DNA from: Methanobacteriota archaeon
GTDB taxonomy: Archaea; Methanobacteriota; Methanobacteria; Methanobacteriales; Methanobacteriaceae
Direction of reading: 5' to 3'
NCBI GenBank assembly: GCA_023411115.1
Contig: JAEYPF010000010.1
Coordinates: forward strand, 248,001 to 312,000
DNA length: 64,000 nt
Part shown: in pieces, positions 1 through 9,086 of the stretch
Position numbering within the stretch: position 1 is the first letter of the stretch
Layout of the letters: each line of letters starts with the position of its first letter
The notes under the pieces: model-generated
What the model saw: only the letters and a program-made list of their open reading frames with translations
Told to the model about the DNA's origin: nothing
The model's database searches: none
Position numbers and translations under genes: made by a program

Positions 1-1
1 A

Positions 2-1597
2 GCTATTGAGAGTTCTGGCGCGTTAACAGTAACTGGTAGCACTTTCACAGATAACAGTGCAAGTCATGGTGGTGCTATTCACAACTATCAAGGTATTTTA
101 AATATTGCCAGCACAACTTTCACTGGAAACACTGTAATTTATAATGGTGGTGCTATTCACAATCAGGGTACTTTGAATATAACTGGCAGTACTTTTACAG
201 ATAACGCTGCAAGTCAGGGCGGTGCTATTTTCCATTACCAGGATACTGCAATGATTACTGGCAGTACTTTCACTGGCAATAGCGCAAGTTATTCTGGTGG
301 AGCTATCAATGGAGGAGGTACATGTACTGTTATTGGCAGTACTTTCACTGGTAATACAGCAAATGATTATGGTGGAGCTATCCTAAATTATGATAGTTTA
401 ACTGTTACTGGCAGTACTTTCACTGGCAATACTGCAATTGAAGGTGGAGCTATCATCAATACGGGTACTTGTACTGTTACTGGCAGTACTTTCACCAATA
501 ACACAGCAGTTAATGGTGGAGCTATCTGCAATTATGGTACTAATACTTGTACTGTTACGGGCAGTACTTTCACTGGCAACAAAGCAACTGCAGGTATTGG
601 TGGTGCTATTTACACTTCAAGTAGTTTAACTGCTCATTTCAATCGATTCTACAATAACACTGCAGTTAATGGTACTGCTATTTACTGTTATAGTGGTTCT
701 GTGGATGCTGAGAATAATTGGTGGGGTTCAAACAACCCATATTGGAATAGCCTTATATCCGGATTTACTAATCCAACAAATTGGGTTATTTTAACAGTAA
801 CAGTAAACCCTACAAACATTAATAACACCCAAACATCGGCTATTACCGCAGATTTCAACCACATTAATGGTGGCGGTGATTTAATTGGAGGACATATTCC
901 TGATGGACCAATAACTCTCTCAATACCTTGGGGAAGCTTCACAAGCTTTGAAATAACTCATTCAGTCACATTAAACACTGTAAATGGCGTTATGACTTCC
1001 ATGTTCTATGCTAATGAAGGAGCAGTGAATTCATTATTCAATCCGGTGCAAGTGACAGCAACCGCTGATAATTACACTACAAATAACACAGAATCTGCAT
1101 ATATCAGAATCAACAAAACAGCAGACCTATACCTAAACATAATAAGCAGCAATAACAACCCACAAGTAAGAGAAACATTCACACTAACCTACAAACTCGG
1201 AAACAAAGGACCAGATAATGCAACAAATGTTACAATGACTATTCCATTACCAGAAGGTTTTGAAATATCACAAATCACTGGTGATGGAAACTGGACTTAC
1301 AATGCAAACACTAACACAATAACATGGACTTTAAATAACGTTCCTGTGGGTGATCCATACTTGTATATCTCAGGTTGGTCAAATCATGCTGGAACTTTCG
1401 TTTTCAGTTCATCAATCACATCAGATACTTACAATATCAACACTGAAGGCGTAACACCAATCACAATTAACGCAGTAAATGAAGTAAAAGCAGCAAGCAA
1501 AACAATACCAATGCAAAAAACAGGGTTACCAATAGCAGGATTAATACTGGCAATTCTTGCAGTATTAGGTGGTTTAGCAACCTCAAAAAGAAAATAA
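2..1597 (+). CDS. Adhesin-like surface protein, C-terminal part (5' partial)
   Basis: The frame is open from the window edge, so only the last 531 residues are present. The first ~220 residues are about nine tandem repeats of ~22-25 residues with the pattern GSTFTxNxA...GGAI. These should fold as a right-handed parallel beta-helix like Chlamydial polymorphic-membrane-protein repeats. A DUF11-type beta-sandwich follows (KTADLYLNI... to ...NVPVGDP). The protein ends in a hydrophobic segment (GLPIAGLILAILAVLGGLA) and a basic tail, so it is anchored in the cytoplasmic membrane with its repeats outside the pseudomurein. Methanobacteriales genomes carry many such adhesin-like genes with roles in attachment. 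A T-rich stretch after the stop at 1601-1623 could terminate transcription. The near-identical DNA repeats make this locus prone to recombination and misassembly. Confidence 0.88.
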   Translation, partial: AIESSGALTVTGSTFTDNSASHGGAIHNYQGILNIASTTFTGNTVIYNGGAIHNQGTLNITGSTFTDNAASQGGAIFHYQDTAMITGSTFTGNSASYSGGAINGGGTCTVIGSTFTGNTANDYGGAILNYDSLTVTGSTFTGNTAIEGGAIINTGTCTVTGSTFTNNTAVNGGAICNYGTNTCTVTGSTFTGNKATAGIGGAIYTSSSLTAHFNRFYNNTAVNGTAIYCYSGSVDAENNWWGSNNPYWNSLISGFTNPTNWVILTVTVNPTNINNTQTSAITADFNHINGGGDLIGGHIPDGPITLSIPWGSFTSFEITHSVTLNTVNGVMTSMFYANEGAVNSLFNPVQVTATADNYTTNNTESAYIRINKTADLYLNIISSNNNPQVRETFTLTYKLGNKGPDNATNVTMTIPLPEGFEISQITGDGNWTYNANTNTITWTLNNVPVGDPYLYISGWSNHAGTFVFSSSITSDTYNINTEGVTPITINAVNEVKAASKTIPMQKTGLPIAGLILAILAVLGGLATSKRK

Positions 1598-1698
1598 TCT
1601 ACTATTTTTCTTTTATTTTTTTTAGACTATAATTATAAAGAAGTCATACAAAGATTATTTGCAAAAATAAGCAATTTAAAACAAAACTTTGCTATACT

Positions 1699-3906
1699 TT
1701 AACTTCTAATTGGAATTGTAAAGTAAAAAGTAGAACCTTCACCTAATTCTGATTCAACCCACATTCTACCATTATGACGCTCAACAATTCTTTTTACGAC
1801 CGAAAGTCCGATCCCAGTTCCTTGATATTCATCCCTTGTATGTAAACGTTGGAATATGTTGAAAATACGGTCAAAATATTGTTCTTCAATTCCAATACCG
1901 TTATCTGCGACGCTAAACACGTATTCATTCTCTTTTTCGTCTTTAAGTACTGAAATATGAATTTTCGGTGGTTCATCCTCTTTACGGAATTTAATGGCAT
2001 TGGTTATGAGGTTCTGGAAAACTCTTGTAAGCTGATTTTCATCTGCAAACACTTCTGGAAGACTGTCATATGTGATTTCAGCATTATTTTCAGTGATTAT
2101 AGCTCTAAGACTGCTTAAAACATTATTGACTACGTCTTCACTATTAACCGGTTTAAATTCACCACCCTTTGTAGCCACTCGAGAATATTCTAATAAGTCC
2201 TGAATCATCTTTTTCATCCTAACAGAAGCATCAACAATATAGTCAATAAATTCATCAGCATCACTATCTAATTGACCCTTAAAACGCCGTTCAAGTAGTT
2301 GAGTAAAACTTGCAATGGTTCGTAATGGTTCTTGAAGGTCATGAGAAGTTACATATGCAAATCTTTCTAATTCATCATTAGAACGTTTTAGTTCTTCTAT
2401 AAATTTTTTTCTTTCTTCTTCGGCTTTTTTAAGTTCTGTAATATCCTGATTTGCACCATAGGTTTTTATAGTATGGCCTTTATTATCTTTAATAACTCCA
2501 AAACGGACTATTATAAAACGCCTTTCACCATCAGTTCTAATGATAGTGTGCCCTATCTGTCTAAAAAAGTTAGGATTATCTGTTTTCAGGGCTTCCTCGA
2601 TTTCTTCTGCTACCCAGTGAGATTCTTCAGGAGGAAGGAATCTCTGGGCATATTCTTCAGAAGACATCTTTGGACCGCCTTTATATTCAGCAGTTTCACC
2701 ATATATCGTATAAAATCTATTATCAAATGTAAACAGGTCAGATTCAACATCATATTCCCAATACGCCAACTTGGCCATATCCATAGCAATTTTGAGCCTT
2801 CCTTCACTCTCGCGCAATTTATTTTCAGCTTTTTTACGTTCTGTAATATCACGAGAAATTGCAAGGGTAACATCTTTTCCTCTAAGCTTAAAAATATGAA
2901 CACTAACTTCAACCGGAATCTTAGAACCCCATTTAGTCACATGGACAATCTCAAACGTTACATGCTTATTTTTAATTAATTTCTTTGCATTTTCAGCCAT
3001 TTGGAACCTATATTTGGGATCAATTATTTTTGCTGTATCCATTTTTAAAAATTCATCTTTACTGAAACCTAATCTTTCAGTTGCAATGTCATTCACTTCT
3101 AAAAAGCGTCCTGGTTGGCCATTTTCTCCAAGTTCAACAAGAGTAATCATATCATTGGCTCTGTTGAATATCTCACGAAATTTCTCCTCACTTTCACTAA
3201 GTGATTTGTAAGCTTCTTGAAGTTCCCTCGTCCTCTCTTTAACTTGAATTTCTAAATTAACACGCGATTTTATTAATTCATCTTCCATTTGCTTACGTTC
3301 AGTCAAGTCTCTTATAACTAAACTCGTTTTAAGGGATCCATCAGCATCTGCAAAAATACTGGAAACCGTCTCAGCAGGAAAAGTAGAACCATCCCCCCTT
3401 TTATAAATTAATTCAGATTTAGCCCTACCATTTTCTGCTCTTTCTTTAATAGCAAGTTTAGCCCGTTCATCCATGACCAAAAGTCCATCTCTACCAGCTT
3501 TAATAATTTCTTCCTCACTCATCAAAAACATTTCTTCTGCAGCGAGATTAGCAGCAAGGATATCGCCTTTTGGAGTTGATAAAATTATAGCATCCATACT
3601 ATTTTCATATAATGAACGAAACCGAGTTTCACTCTCTTTTAAAGAATTTTCAATTTTTTCACGTTCCTTTAATACAAAATAAGCAGTTATAGTGGCTAAA
3701 ATTGTTGTAAAAATTATTGTTACAACATGAGACGGCCAAGTTTCTATTGTAGGATAAATAACCATTTTTAGGACTTCAAATGTACTCATAAACCCAAATA
3801 CGACCAACATTATTAAAATGACCTGACTTTTTATGTCATTTTTAATTTTAAACATGATTTTAGCCCACAAACTTAAGTTTTGTGATGCTTGATCTTTGGG
3901 TTTCAT
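1699..3906 (-). CDS. Membrane-bound sensor histidine kinase with three PAS domains
   Basis: This 735-residue kinase has two N-terminal membrane segments (about residues 29-48 and 60-80), then three PAS domains in tandem. PAS1 starts near SETRFRSLYENS, PAS2 near EKFREIFNRAND and PAS3 near GRLKIAMDMAKLAYWEYD; each is followed by an ERK-type PAC linker. The dimerisation/phosphoacceptor helix is FAYVTSHDLQEPLRTI, with its H-box histidine. The ATPase domain shows the N box (NLITNAIKF), G1 (DNGIGI) and G2 (GTGIGLSVV). The first extracytoplasmic loop is very short, so sensing is probably through the cytoplasmic PAS domains. No response regulator is adjacent, so it is an orphan kinase, common in Methanobacteriales. 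No strong ribosome-binding site is seen; the ATG at 3906 is taken because the N-terminus looks natural. Confidence 0.93.
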   Translation of the reverse strand: MKPKDQASQNLSLWAKIMFKIKNDIKSQVILIMLVVFGFMSTFEVLKMVIYPTIETWPSHVVTIIFTTILATITAYFVLKEREKIENSLKESETRFRSLYENSMDAIILSTPKGDILAANLAAEEMFLMSEEEIIKAGRDGLLVMDERAKLAIKERAENGRAKSELIYKRGDGSTFPAETVSSIFADADGSLKTSLVIRDLTERKQMEDELIKSRVNLEIQVKERTRELQEAYKSLSESEEKFREIFNRANDMITLVELGENGQPGRFLEVNDIATERLGFSKDEFLKMDTAKIIDPKYRFQMAENAKKLIKNKHVTFEIVHVTKWGSKIPVEVSVHIFKLRGKDVTLAISRDITERKKAENKLRESEGRLKIAMDMAKLAYWEYDVESDLFTFDNRFYTIYGETAEYKGGPKMSSEEYAQRFLPPEESHWVAEEIEEALKTDNPNFFRQIGHTIIRTDGERRFIIVRFGVIKDNKGHTIKTYGANQDITELKKAEEERKKFIEELKRSNDELERFAYVTSHDLQEPLRTIASFTQLLERRFKGQLDSDADEFIDYIVDASVRMKKMIQDLLEYSRVATKGGEFKPVNSEDVVNNVLSSLRAIITENNAEITYDSLPEVFADENQLTRVFQNLITNAIKFRKEDEPPKIHISVLKDEKENEYVFSVADNGIGIEEQYFDRIFNIFQRLHTRDEYQGTGIGLSVVKRIVERHNGRMWVESELGEGSTFYFTIPIRS

Positions 3907-4214
3907 TATTATCGCTCATTTAATTTTATTTATATATGATTAAAATTATTAATACAATTTCCTAATTAATTAAAAAGTATAAATTTCAAATAAAATATAA
4001 AGATTTCCTTAATTATAATCATATTCTAGGATTTATAACGGACTAATAACATAAATTAAAATTATATTTAGATTATAATCTTGTAATTATTGATTTTAAG
4101 TTCTCTTATCTTTATTTTTTATTGATATTTAATTTATATTTTTAAATATTCATTTAAATTAGATAATTATTTATGTTCAAGTATTTAAATTATTAATAAA
4201 AAGGAGGTGAGATA
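3907..4214. promoter_or_regulatory. AT-rich divergent intergenic region
   Basis: This 308-bp gap separates the minus-strand kinase from the plus-strand gene at 4215. It is extremely A/T rich and has several TATA-like runs, so it presumably carries both promoters. A perfect AAGGAGGTGA ribosome-binding site lies at 4200-4209. I see no reading frame or strong hairpin in it. Confidence 0.5.
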
Positions 4215-4604
4215 ATGGAAGAAACTAAAGAAACTAAATCAGTTGAGGAAGTAATTGAAACTAAATCTACAATTAAAACTGTAAAATCTTTACCATTAAT
4301 CGATGTTTCTTTAATAGTGTCAGTGATTGCTGCAATTATATCATTTATTGCCGGGATCCTTTATTTTATTGCCGGATGGTCAACAATACACCAGATAAGT
4401 ACTTATATTATTAGTTTGAACCCTGAGACTGCTAATGTTGTTAATTCTATTGCAGGTTCAATTACCGCTATGGGTGCCCTATACTTAATTATAGTCTGGC
4501 CTATCATGGCATTCATCGGAACATTTATAGTAACTGCAATAGCTGTCCTACTATACAACTTCTTAGCACCAAGAATAGGCGGAATCAAATTAGAATTAGA
4601 ATAA
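4215..4604 (+). CDS. Small membrane protein, DUF3566-like
   Basis: A 129-residue protein with a charged, Glu/Lys/Thr-rich cytoplasmic N-terminus (about 30 residues) and two long hydrophobic segments, at about residues 32-55 and 78-112, separated by a loop. The C-terminus (NFLAPRIGGIKLELE) matches the way DUF3566-type archaeal membrane proteins end. No catalytic motif is visible and the function is unknown. It has a perfect ribosome-binding site five bases upstream and lies 54 bp before a lipoprotein gene on the same strand, so the two may be co-transcribed. The DUF assignment is from general resemblance and should be checked by profile search. Confidence 0.8.
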   Translation: MEETKETKSVEEVIETKSTIKTVKSLPLIDVSLIVSVIAAIISFIAGILYFIAGWSTIHQISTYIISLNPETANVVNSIAGSITAMGALYLIIVWPIMAFIGTFIVTAIAVLLYNFLAPRIGGIKLELE

Positions 4605-4658
4605 CATTAAATTTTTATTTTTTTTAATTTTAAATAGAGAAATTAAGGGGGTAAATGT

Positions 4659-5096
4659 ATGAAAAAGTCAGATATAATAGTCTTTGGAATTTTAGCTATT
4701 TTAACACTGGTTGTTTTTACTTCGGGATGTGCCAGTAACGAAAAAACTATATATCAATACAATTTAACGGCAGGAAAATCTCCAGATTTTGTAGGAGTTC
4801 AAAATATAACTATACCAAATGGAACTAAATCGGTTAAGTTTGTAGGTCAAGATTTAGCCAGACTAAACTCCAATATAAATACGTCTAATGTGCATATATT
4901 GATTTTAAATACCATTCCAGTATCTGGAGCAACTGGTGCAAACTATACAGTAAATATACTGGAGCAAAAAACCATTAACCTAGCAAATGAAACACAACCG
5001 CTAAATGTAACATATACTTTTAATGACGCCAATATAAAAGGACTTTTAATTACCAATACCAACGCTAAAGGAGTTATTCAAATAATCACTTCTTAA
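4659..5096 (+). CDS. Small secreted lipoprotein
   Basis: A 145-residue protein with a signal sequence (MKKSDIIVFGILAILTLVVF) followed by the lipobox-like TSGC, with the lipidated cysteine at residue 24. The mature part (about 120 residues) is Asn/Thr-rich with several N-glycosylation sequons and predicted beta structure. No known domain is recognised. A good ribosome-binding site (AAGGGGGT) precedes the ATG. It probably sits on the outer face of the membrane under the pseudomurein. Its partner is unknown; the gene before it encodes a small membrane protein. Confidence 0.82.
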   Translation: MKKSDIIVFGILAILTLVVFTSGCASNEKTIYQYNLTAGKSPDFVGVQNITIPNGTKSVKFVGQDLARLNSNINTSNVHILILNTIPVSGATGANYTVNILEQKTINLANETQPLNVTYTFNDANIKGLLITNTNAKGVIQIITS

Positions 5097-5216
5097 GTTT
5101 AAACGAATGAATAAAAGATGTGTGGATATTCTTTTAAATTTAATATTTTTTTTTGAATTAAGTAAAGAAAATTATAGATAAATTCTACTTGACTACCAGT
5201 ATCTCCCTATAGAAAT

Positions 5217-5232
5217 ATTTATATATATAAAC
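5217..5232 (+). promoter_or_regulatory. Archaeal TATA box for the secreted Ig-like gene
   Basis: The run ATTTATATATATAAAC lies about 50 bases before the ATG at 5283, the expected place for a TATA box plus a short leader. The leader carries a GGAGTGAT ribosome-binding site just before the start. Confidence 0.6.
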
Positions 5233-5282
5233 TTTTAACTTTTTAAGTAAACGTTTATTATATATTAATGGAGTGATTTTAA

Positions 5283-6893
5283 ATGTTGAAAAATGGCTTT
5301 ATTCTTCTTGTCGTGCTTTTAATAGTTAGCATAGTTCCAGTAAGCGCGGCAAAAATGAGTGAAGTACTTAATAATGGAAACAATATAGATGAAAAACTTT
5401 CAACAATAAATACTAATTCGAATGAAATAAAAAAAGTTGAAGACGAGATAACGAAGCATGCTGCGAATATAAATGACTCTGCAAATTATATAAAGGATAA
5501 TTGGTGGAAATTTTGGCAATGGAGTGAGGTATCTAAACATATTTCTACAATAAACTCTGAATCTAAGCAATTGGAAGCAAATGCAACTGATATTCAAAAT
5601 AAAGCACAAATAATTACTGAAAATTCTGAGGAACAGGTTAATCAGGGTAATAACAGCTATGAAGACGCACAATCAATGGCAAAACAACTAAAGGATCATT
5701 TTAAAATAGCTTTCAATATTTTTAAGACTTCTCCATCTGAACTTAAAAGCGGTGATATAGTACAGCTCGAGACTGAAAAAGGGTATTATAGATATTTAAT
5801 TTTTGATAAAATTGATAAAGAAAATGGATTTGCCTTATTTAACGGTAGTAATGGTAAAGTTAATCAAATACATGTAGAACAACTTCCTTCATTAGTTAAA
5901 TTAAAACTAACGCCAAATAATCCTGATTTTGATAGTTCGCAAGCTGTAACTCAAATATATTCAATTCAAAAAGAAAATATAGGTCAAAAACTAGATGAAG
6001 CTGAAAACACGGAATATACCGCACATATCCTTAATATAATTGCAGTTTCTCTAATGGGGCTTGCCGTTATATTAGCTATAATTGATGCAATTCTGTGGAT
6101 ATTGGTTATCGTTACAGCAGGTGCTTCAGCAGTTCCTGCAGGTCTTGTGGCTGTTGCAGGTTGGTTAGTGTGTGCAGCGGCAACTGGGCTTTTTGCATCA
6201 GCCGGTATTTTATATGAAAATGCGAAAGAAATGAAATCCTCTGCTGAAACTGAATTAACAGATTTAAACTCATATCATAGCGGTAAAGTAAACCATGCAC
6301 CGGTTGCAGGAAACAGTACAGTGAATACAGAGTCTGGAATGGAAGTTCAGGGTGTGTTTAATGTTACTGATGTTGATGGTGATAATTTGACTTCAGATGT
6401 TGTTGTTCAGCCTGAACATGGTATTGTGAATATTTTAGCCAATGGAAGTTTCAGTTACAAGTCTGAAAAAGATTTCTTTGGTAATGATACCTTCAGTTAC
6501 AGGGCAAAAGACTCTAAAGGGCTTTATTCAAATGATGGATTTGTGACAATAGCGGTAAAAGAAAACGGCACATTAAACGTTACTGCACAGAATTTAACTG
6601 TCGATGCATTCAGGAACACGCCTGTGACTATAAATATCAATACTACAGGCATCAATAGTTCATATGATGTGGTTATTATCCAGAATCCTTTAAATGGAAA
6701 TGTCAGTGTATTAAATCAGGAAACTATGAATTTCCCTCAGGTTCAATACATACCATTCAACGACTTTACTGGTAATGACACTTTCAGCTATCAACTATCC
6801 TACAATGGAAGAACATCGAACATCGCATGGATCAACGTAGTTGTGAAAGATAACATTTTTAACCCCTTTCAGCAAATTATAAATAAACTGTGA
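5283..6893 (+). CDS. Secreted protein with internal hydrophobic hairpin and two cadherin/Ig-like domains
   Basis: This 536-residue protein begins with a signal peptide (to about residue 22, cut near VSAAKM). Residues ~25-130 are Asn/Lys-rich coiled coil with Trp-rich WWKFWQWSEV. A small beta domain follows (~150-215, DIVQLETEKGYYRYLIFDKI). Residues ~245-305 are two membrane segments separated by a Gly/Ala turn. The last third is two tandem Ig-like modules of the cadherin-like Big_9 type (NHAPVAGNSTVNTESG... with DVDGDNLTSD and FFGNDTFSYRA, then VDAFRNTPVTINI... with FTGNDTFSYQ). Such proteins are cell-surface components of Methanobacteriales. It is the last host gene before the provirus and ends at a strong terminator. 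An origin as provirus cargo cannot be excluded because the left att site is unknown. Confidence 0.82.
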   Translation: MLKNGFILLVVLLIVSIVPVSAAKMSEVLNNGNNIDEKLSTINTNSNEIKKVEDEITKHAANINDSANYIKDNWWKFWQWSEVSKHISTINSESKQLEANATDIQNKAQIITENSEEQVNQGNNSYEDAQSMAKQLKDHFKIAFNIFKTSPSELKSGDIVQLETEKGYYRYLIFDKIDKENGFALFNGSNGKVNQIHVEQLPSLVKLKLTPNNPDFDSSQAVTQIYSIQKENIGQKLDEAENTEYTAHILNIIAVSLMGLAVILAIIDAILWILVIVTAGASAVPAGLVAVAGWLVCAAATGLFASAGILYENAKEMKSSAETELTDLNSYHSGKVNHAPVAGNSTVNTESGMEVQGVFNVTDVDGDNLTSDVVVQPEHGIVNILANGSFSYKSEKDFFGNDTFSYRAKDSKGLYSNDGFVTIAVKENGTLNVTAQNLTVDAFRNTPVTININTTGINSSYDVVIIQNPLNGNVSVLNQETMNFPQVQYIPFNDFTGNDTFSYQLSYNGRTSNIAWINVVVKDNIFNPFQQIINKL

Positions 6894-6910
6894 TATGAAC
6901 AGTTATTTTG

Positions 6911-6949
6911 CCTGAAAACGATTTTTCAGGTAAAATTTCTCTTTTTTTT
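6911..6949 (+). terminator. Perfect hairpin plus T-tract, usable from both sides
   Basis: CCTGAAAA-CGAT-TTTTCAGG (6911-6930) is a perfect 8-bp stem with a 4-base loop, followed by a T-rich tract ending in T8. It lies 18 bases after the stop at 6893. Because the stem is symmetrical it may also stop the viral late transcript arriving on the minus strand. Confidence 0.75.
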
Positions 6950-6998
6950 GATTAATTTAATTTTTAATTTCAAAATTAAGTAAAGAACGATTTTCTAT

Positions 6999-7688
6999 CT
7001 ATTTTAATTCAACAGAATAGTACCATATATTACGGCCATTTGTAGCATGATCCATTTCTAATGTTCTGCATTTATAATATCCTCTGGTAGGGTCCATTAT
7101 ATAGTAATATCCTCCAGCAACACCACTAATTATACAGAAATGCCCATAGTTATTGATGAAACCTGAGCAATCAGCAGGTCCTGTTTCATAATGACATAAC
7201 ACTCCTTTATATTTATCCAACGCTGCTTTTACATTACTTGGATTCCTTGACATTGCTTTAATTATAAGTCCAGCTTGAGCCTGTCTGGATGGATCTAGTA
7301 AATTCTTAGGTGGTGTTCCTGGATTCTGGTCATTATATATAGTTCCAAAGATCCTTGCAAGTTCTAATTCAGATTTAGGGTTGAATAATTTAGTTGAAAT
7401 CATTGAAAGTGAAGTAGGACAGCAAGTATACTTATTGTCCTGGAGATTCAGGATTGTAGGCTCTGCTTTTAAAATGTTTTTTGTCACAAAATTAGGGAAT
7501 CTACCATTTTTAAGCCAGAAATTATAATAACCGTAAAACATTCCACAATATTCACCTTTAGATACATCTATATCTTTATTTGTATCCATATCATGCATTG
7601 TAGCATAATTTGGTAATCTTCCATTTGTTTTAATAAAATTTCTTATATTTGCTTCAGTTTTTTTCATATTTGCTAAATCTGATCTCAT
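6999..7688 (-). CDS. peiP: Pseudomurein endoisopeptidase (viral lysin)
   Basis: This 229-residue enzyme cleaves the Ala-epsilon-Lys isopeptide bond of pseudomurein and lyses the host at the end of infection (known for PeiP of psiM2 and PeiW of psiM100). Two pseudomurein-binding-like motifs come first (residues ~15-31 FIKTNGRLPNYATM and ~55-70 WLKNGRFPNFVT). The C-terminal half is a C39/transglutaminase-fold cysteine protease: Cys90 in YTCCPTSLS, His183 in YGHFCIISG, Asp199 in IMDPTRGYY. It is shorter than PeiW, with fewer binding repeats. An AGGTGA ribosome-binding site precedes the ATG. It is the last gene of the late operon. The family is secure; calling it peiP rather than peiW is by role. 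Confidence 0.92.
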   Translation of the reverse strand: MRSDLANMKKTEANIRNFIKTNGRLPNYATMHDMDTNKDIDVSKGEYCGMFYGYYNFWLKNGRFPNFVTKNILKAEPTILNLQDNKYTCCPTSLSMISTKLFNPKSELELARIFGTIYNDQNPGTPPKNLLDPSRQAQAGLIIKAMSRNPSNVKAALDKYKGVLCHYETGPADCSGFINNYGHFCIISGVAGGYYYIMDPTRGYYKCRTLEMDHATNGRNIWYYSVELK

Positions 7689-7694
7689 AAGTTT

Positions 7695-7883
7695 TCACCT
7701 TCTTTGTTGTTTTAAAAGTCGAAACAAAGTATATAACAAAAGAAATAAGTTCAAAAAGAGCATTAACAAATTATATTCATTACAAAGGGCCATTCTTATA
7801 ATTTGGCATAAAAACATAATCGCTAAAATGATTATAAGAAATAATCCACAAAGATCACAGAATATTTCAAGTAAAATATCCAT
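7695..7883 (-). CDS. Small membrane protein, holin candidate
   Basis: A 62-residue, almost entirely hydrophobic protein with two predicted membrane helices (about residues 8-28 and 38-55) and a basic tail (RLLKQQRR). It ends seven bases before the lysin start, so the two are probably translated from one message. Holins are usually tiny two-helix membrane proteins next to the lysin, and this protein fits by size, topology and position. No sequence family is recognised. The membrane genes at 35.2-35.8 kb are competing holin candidates. Confidence 0.62.
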   Translation of the reverse strand: MDILLEIFCDLCGLFLIIILAIMFLCQIIRMALCNEYNLLMLFLNLFLLLYTLFRLLKQQRR

Positions 7884-7884
7884 T

Positions 7885-7980
7885 TTAATCCCATCCTATC
7901 TTTTTAAAGGTTTTAATGATTAATATTCCGCTCATAATACCCAAAATGATGAATAATGCAATATCTTGAATATTAAACAT
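7885..7980 (-). CDS. Very small membrane peptide upstream of holin candidate
   Basis: A 31-residue frame (or 34 from an ATG at 7989) with one hydrophobic helix (IALFIILGIMSGILII) and a basic end. Its stop codon sits one base from the ATG of the next gene, an arrangement typical of translationally coupled viral genes. No clear ribosome-binding site is seen and the frame is short, so this is tentative. Confidence 0.35.
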   Translation of the reverse strand: MFNIQDIALFIILGIMSGILIIKTFKKIGWD

Positions 7981-8124
7981 GAAAATCATCTTCGGGCTCA
8001 ATTTAAAAAATAAGATTAAATAGCTTTTTAATTTAAATTTAAGGGATTATACCTGGTTTTTAAAGTAGTATTTCCATAGTAAAGAATAATATGCTTAGTA
8101 AACACACTGTTTCATGGGGATAAG

Positions 8125-8457
8125 ATGCTTAAATTTTTTGAAACCACTCATAACATTGTAAATAAAAATGAACTGAAAATCTTTGTATCATTCAAAGATG
8201 GAGATATAACAGCTTTTGATGAAGCAGAATATTTAAAAAATAAAACAAAAGAATATATTGACTTTTTAAATGAGACTACTAAATATGAAATTGTTTATGA
8301 TGCAGGAATACATGTTAATAAATATTTCATGGTTGAATTCATGACTATTGTTTCTATACCTGCTCCTGTTCCTGATATTATTGAATTTACTAAAACTGAA
8401 TTTAAAAATCAAATTGAAGAAACTTATATTTCATTTTATGGAAATTTAAAATCTTGA
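8125..8457 (+). CDS. Hypothetical 110-residue protein
   Basis: A soluble, acidic alpha/beta protein with no membrane segment, no signal peptide and no motif I recognise. GGGGATAAG lies directly before the ATG as a weak ribosome-binding site. It reads against the surrounding late viral genes, like the gene at 8842, so both are probably cargo genes with their own promoters. Function unknown. Confidence 0.65.
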   Translation: MLKFFETTHNIVNKNELKIFVSFKDGDITAFDEAEYLKNKTKEYIDFLNETTKYEIVYDAGIHVNKYFMVEFMTIVSIPAPVPDIIEFTKTEFKNQIEETYISFYGNLKS

Positions 8458-8567
8458 TCATTCTTTTTAGCTGTTTTGACCCCTTAGCATGGTGGGCGCT
8501 AATTCTTCAGGATTTACACCCATTCTCTCTTCAAATAAAATTACCTAATATTGCTCCAAGGTAAAAA

Positions 8568-8756
8568 TTAATTTTTAAGTGATTCAAAAATAATCATTAA
8601 AATAGTTCCCATTGCAACCGTACAAAGCCAGCAATTGATTAATCCGTATTTAATGGTTAATCCATAGATAATTATAGTGGCAATTGAAAACATGGATCCA
8701 TAAAGTAAATAGAAGATAGCCAAGGCTAATGGTTTTGAAATAAGTTTAAAAATCAT
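8568..8756 (-). CDS. Small two-helix membrane protein
   Basis: The open frame begins at 8771, but that ATG overlaps a GAGG ribosome-binding site. The ATG at 8756 lies eight bases after it, giving 62 residues. Two hydrophobic helices (LALAIFYLLYGSMFSIATIIIYG and NCWLCTVAMGTILMIIF) cover most of the protein. No family recognised. It is a minus-strand gene between two plus-strand small genes in the cargo segment. Confidence 0.6.
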   Translation of the reverse strand: MIFKLISKPLALAIFYLLYGSMFSIATIIIYGLTIKYGLINCWLCTVAMGTILMIIFESLKN

Positions 8757-8841
8757 ATGATAAAACCTCATTAAATTTAATAAAAAATAAATAAGGGTTA
8801 TTTAAAACATATTATTATTAGATTAAGGAGGATGTTTAATA

Positions 8842-9078
8842 ATGAAAATGGTTCCAATTACTGGACAAGGAATATTTTGGGGAGCGATATTTGGATTTAT
8901 AGGGCTATTCATACCGGGTATAATTCCTCTTGGAATCCTAGGGCCTTTCGGTCCATTAATAGGTATTATTTTAGGTGCGTATTGTGGATTATTATATGGT
9001 TACGGTAAAAGTGAGCATAGACGTGAAAAAGCTATAATACATCAAGCTAACTTAAAAGAAGCAAGAAAAAATAGATAA
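8842..9078 (+). CDS. Small glycine-rich membrane protein
   Basis: A 78-residue protein with two glycine/proline-rich hydrophobic segments (IFWGAIFGFIGLFIPGIIPL and LIGIILGAYCGLLYGYG) followed by a basic, probably cytoplasmic tail (SEHRREKAIIHQANLKEARK). It has a strong AAGGAGG ribosome-binding site. Small Gly-rich two-helix proteins of this kind occur in both methanogens and their viruses. No function can be assigned. It is likely cargo of the provirus. Confidence 0.7.
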   Translation: MKMVPITGQGIFWGAIFGFIGLFIPGIIPLGILGPFGPLIGIILGAYCGLLYGYGKSEHRREKAIIHQANLKEARKNR

Positions 9079-9086
9079 AAAAAATT

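Noticed and set aside
5157..6989. ATTAAGTAAAGAA repeated before and after the secreted Ig-like gene
   Set aside because: Thirteen bases are shared but there is no matching copy at the integrase end and no mobile-element gene between them. Kept only as a note that the left boundary is not fixed.
6894..6998. Left att site for the provirus
   Set aside because: Compared by eye with 46601-46760, only AATTTAATTTT (6954-6964 and 46682-46692) is shared; an A/T-only 11-mer is expected by chance here.
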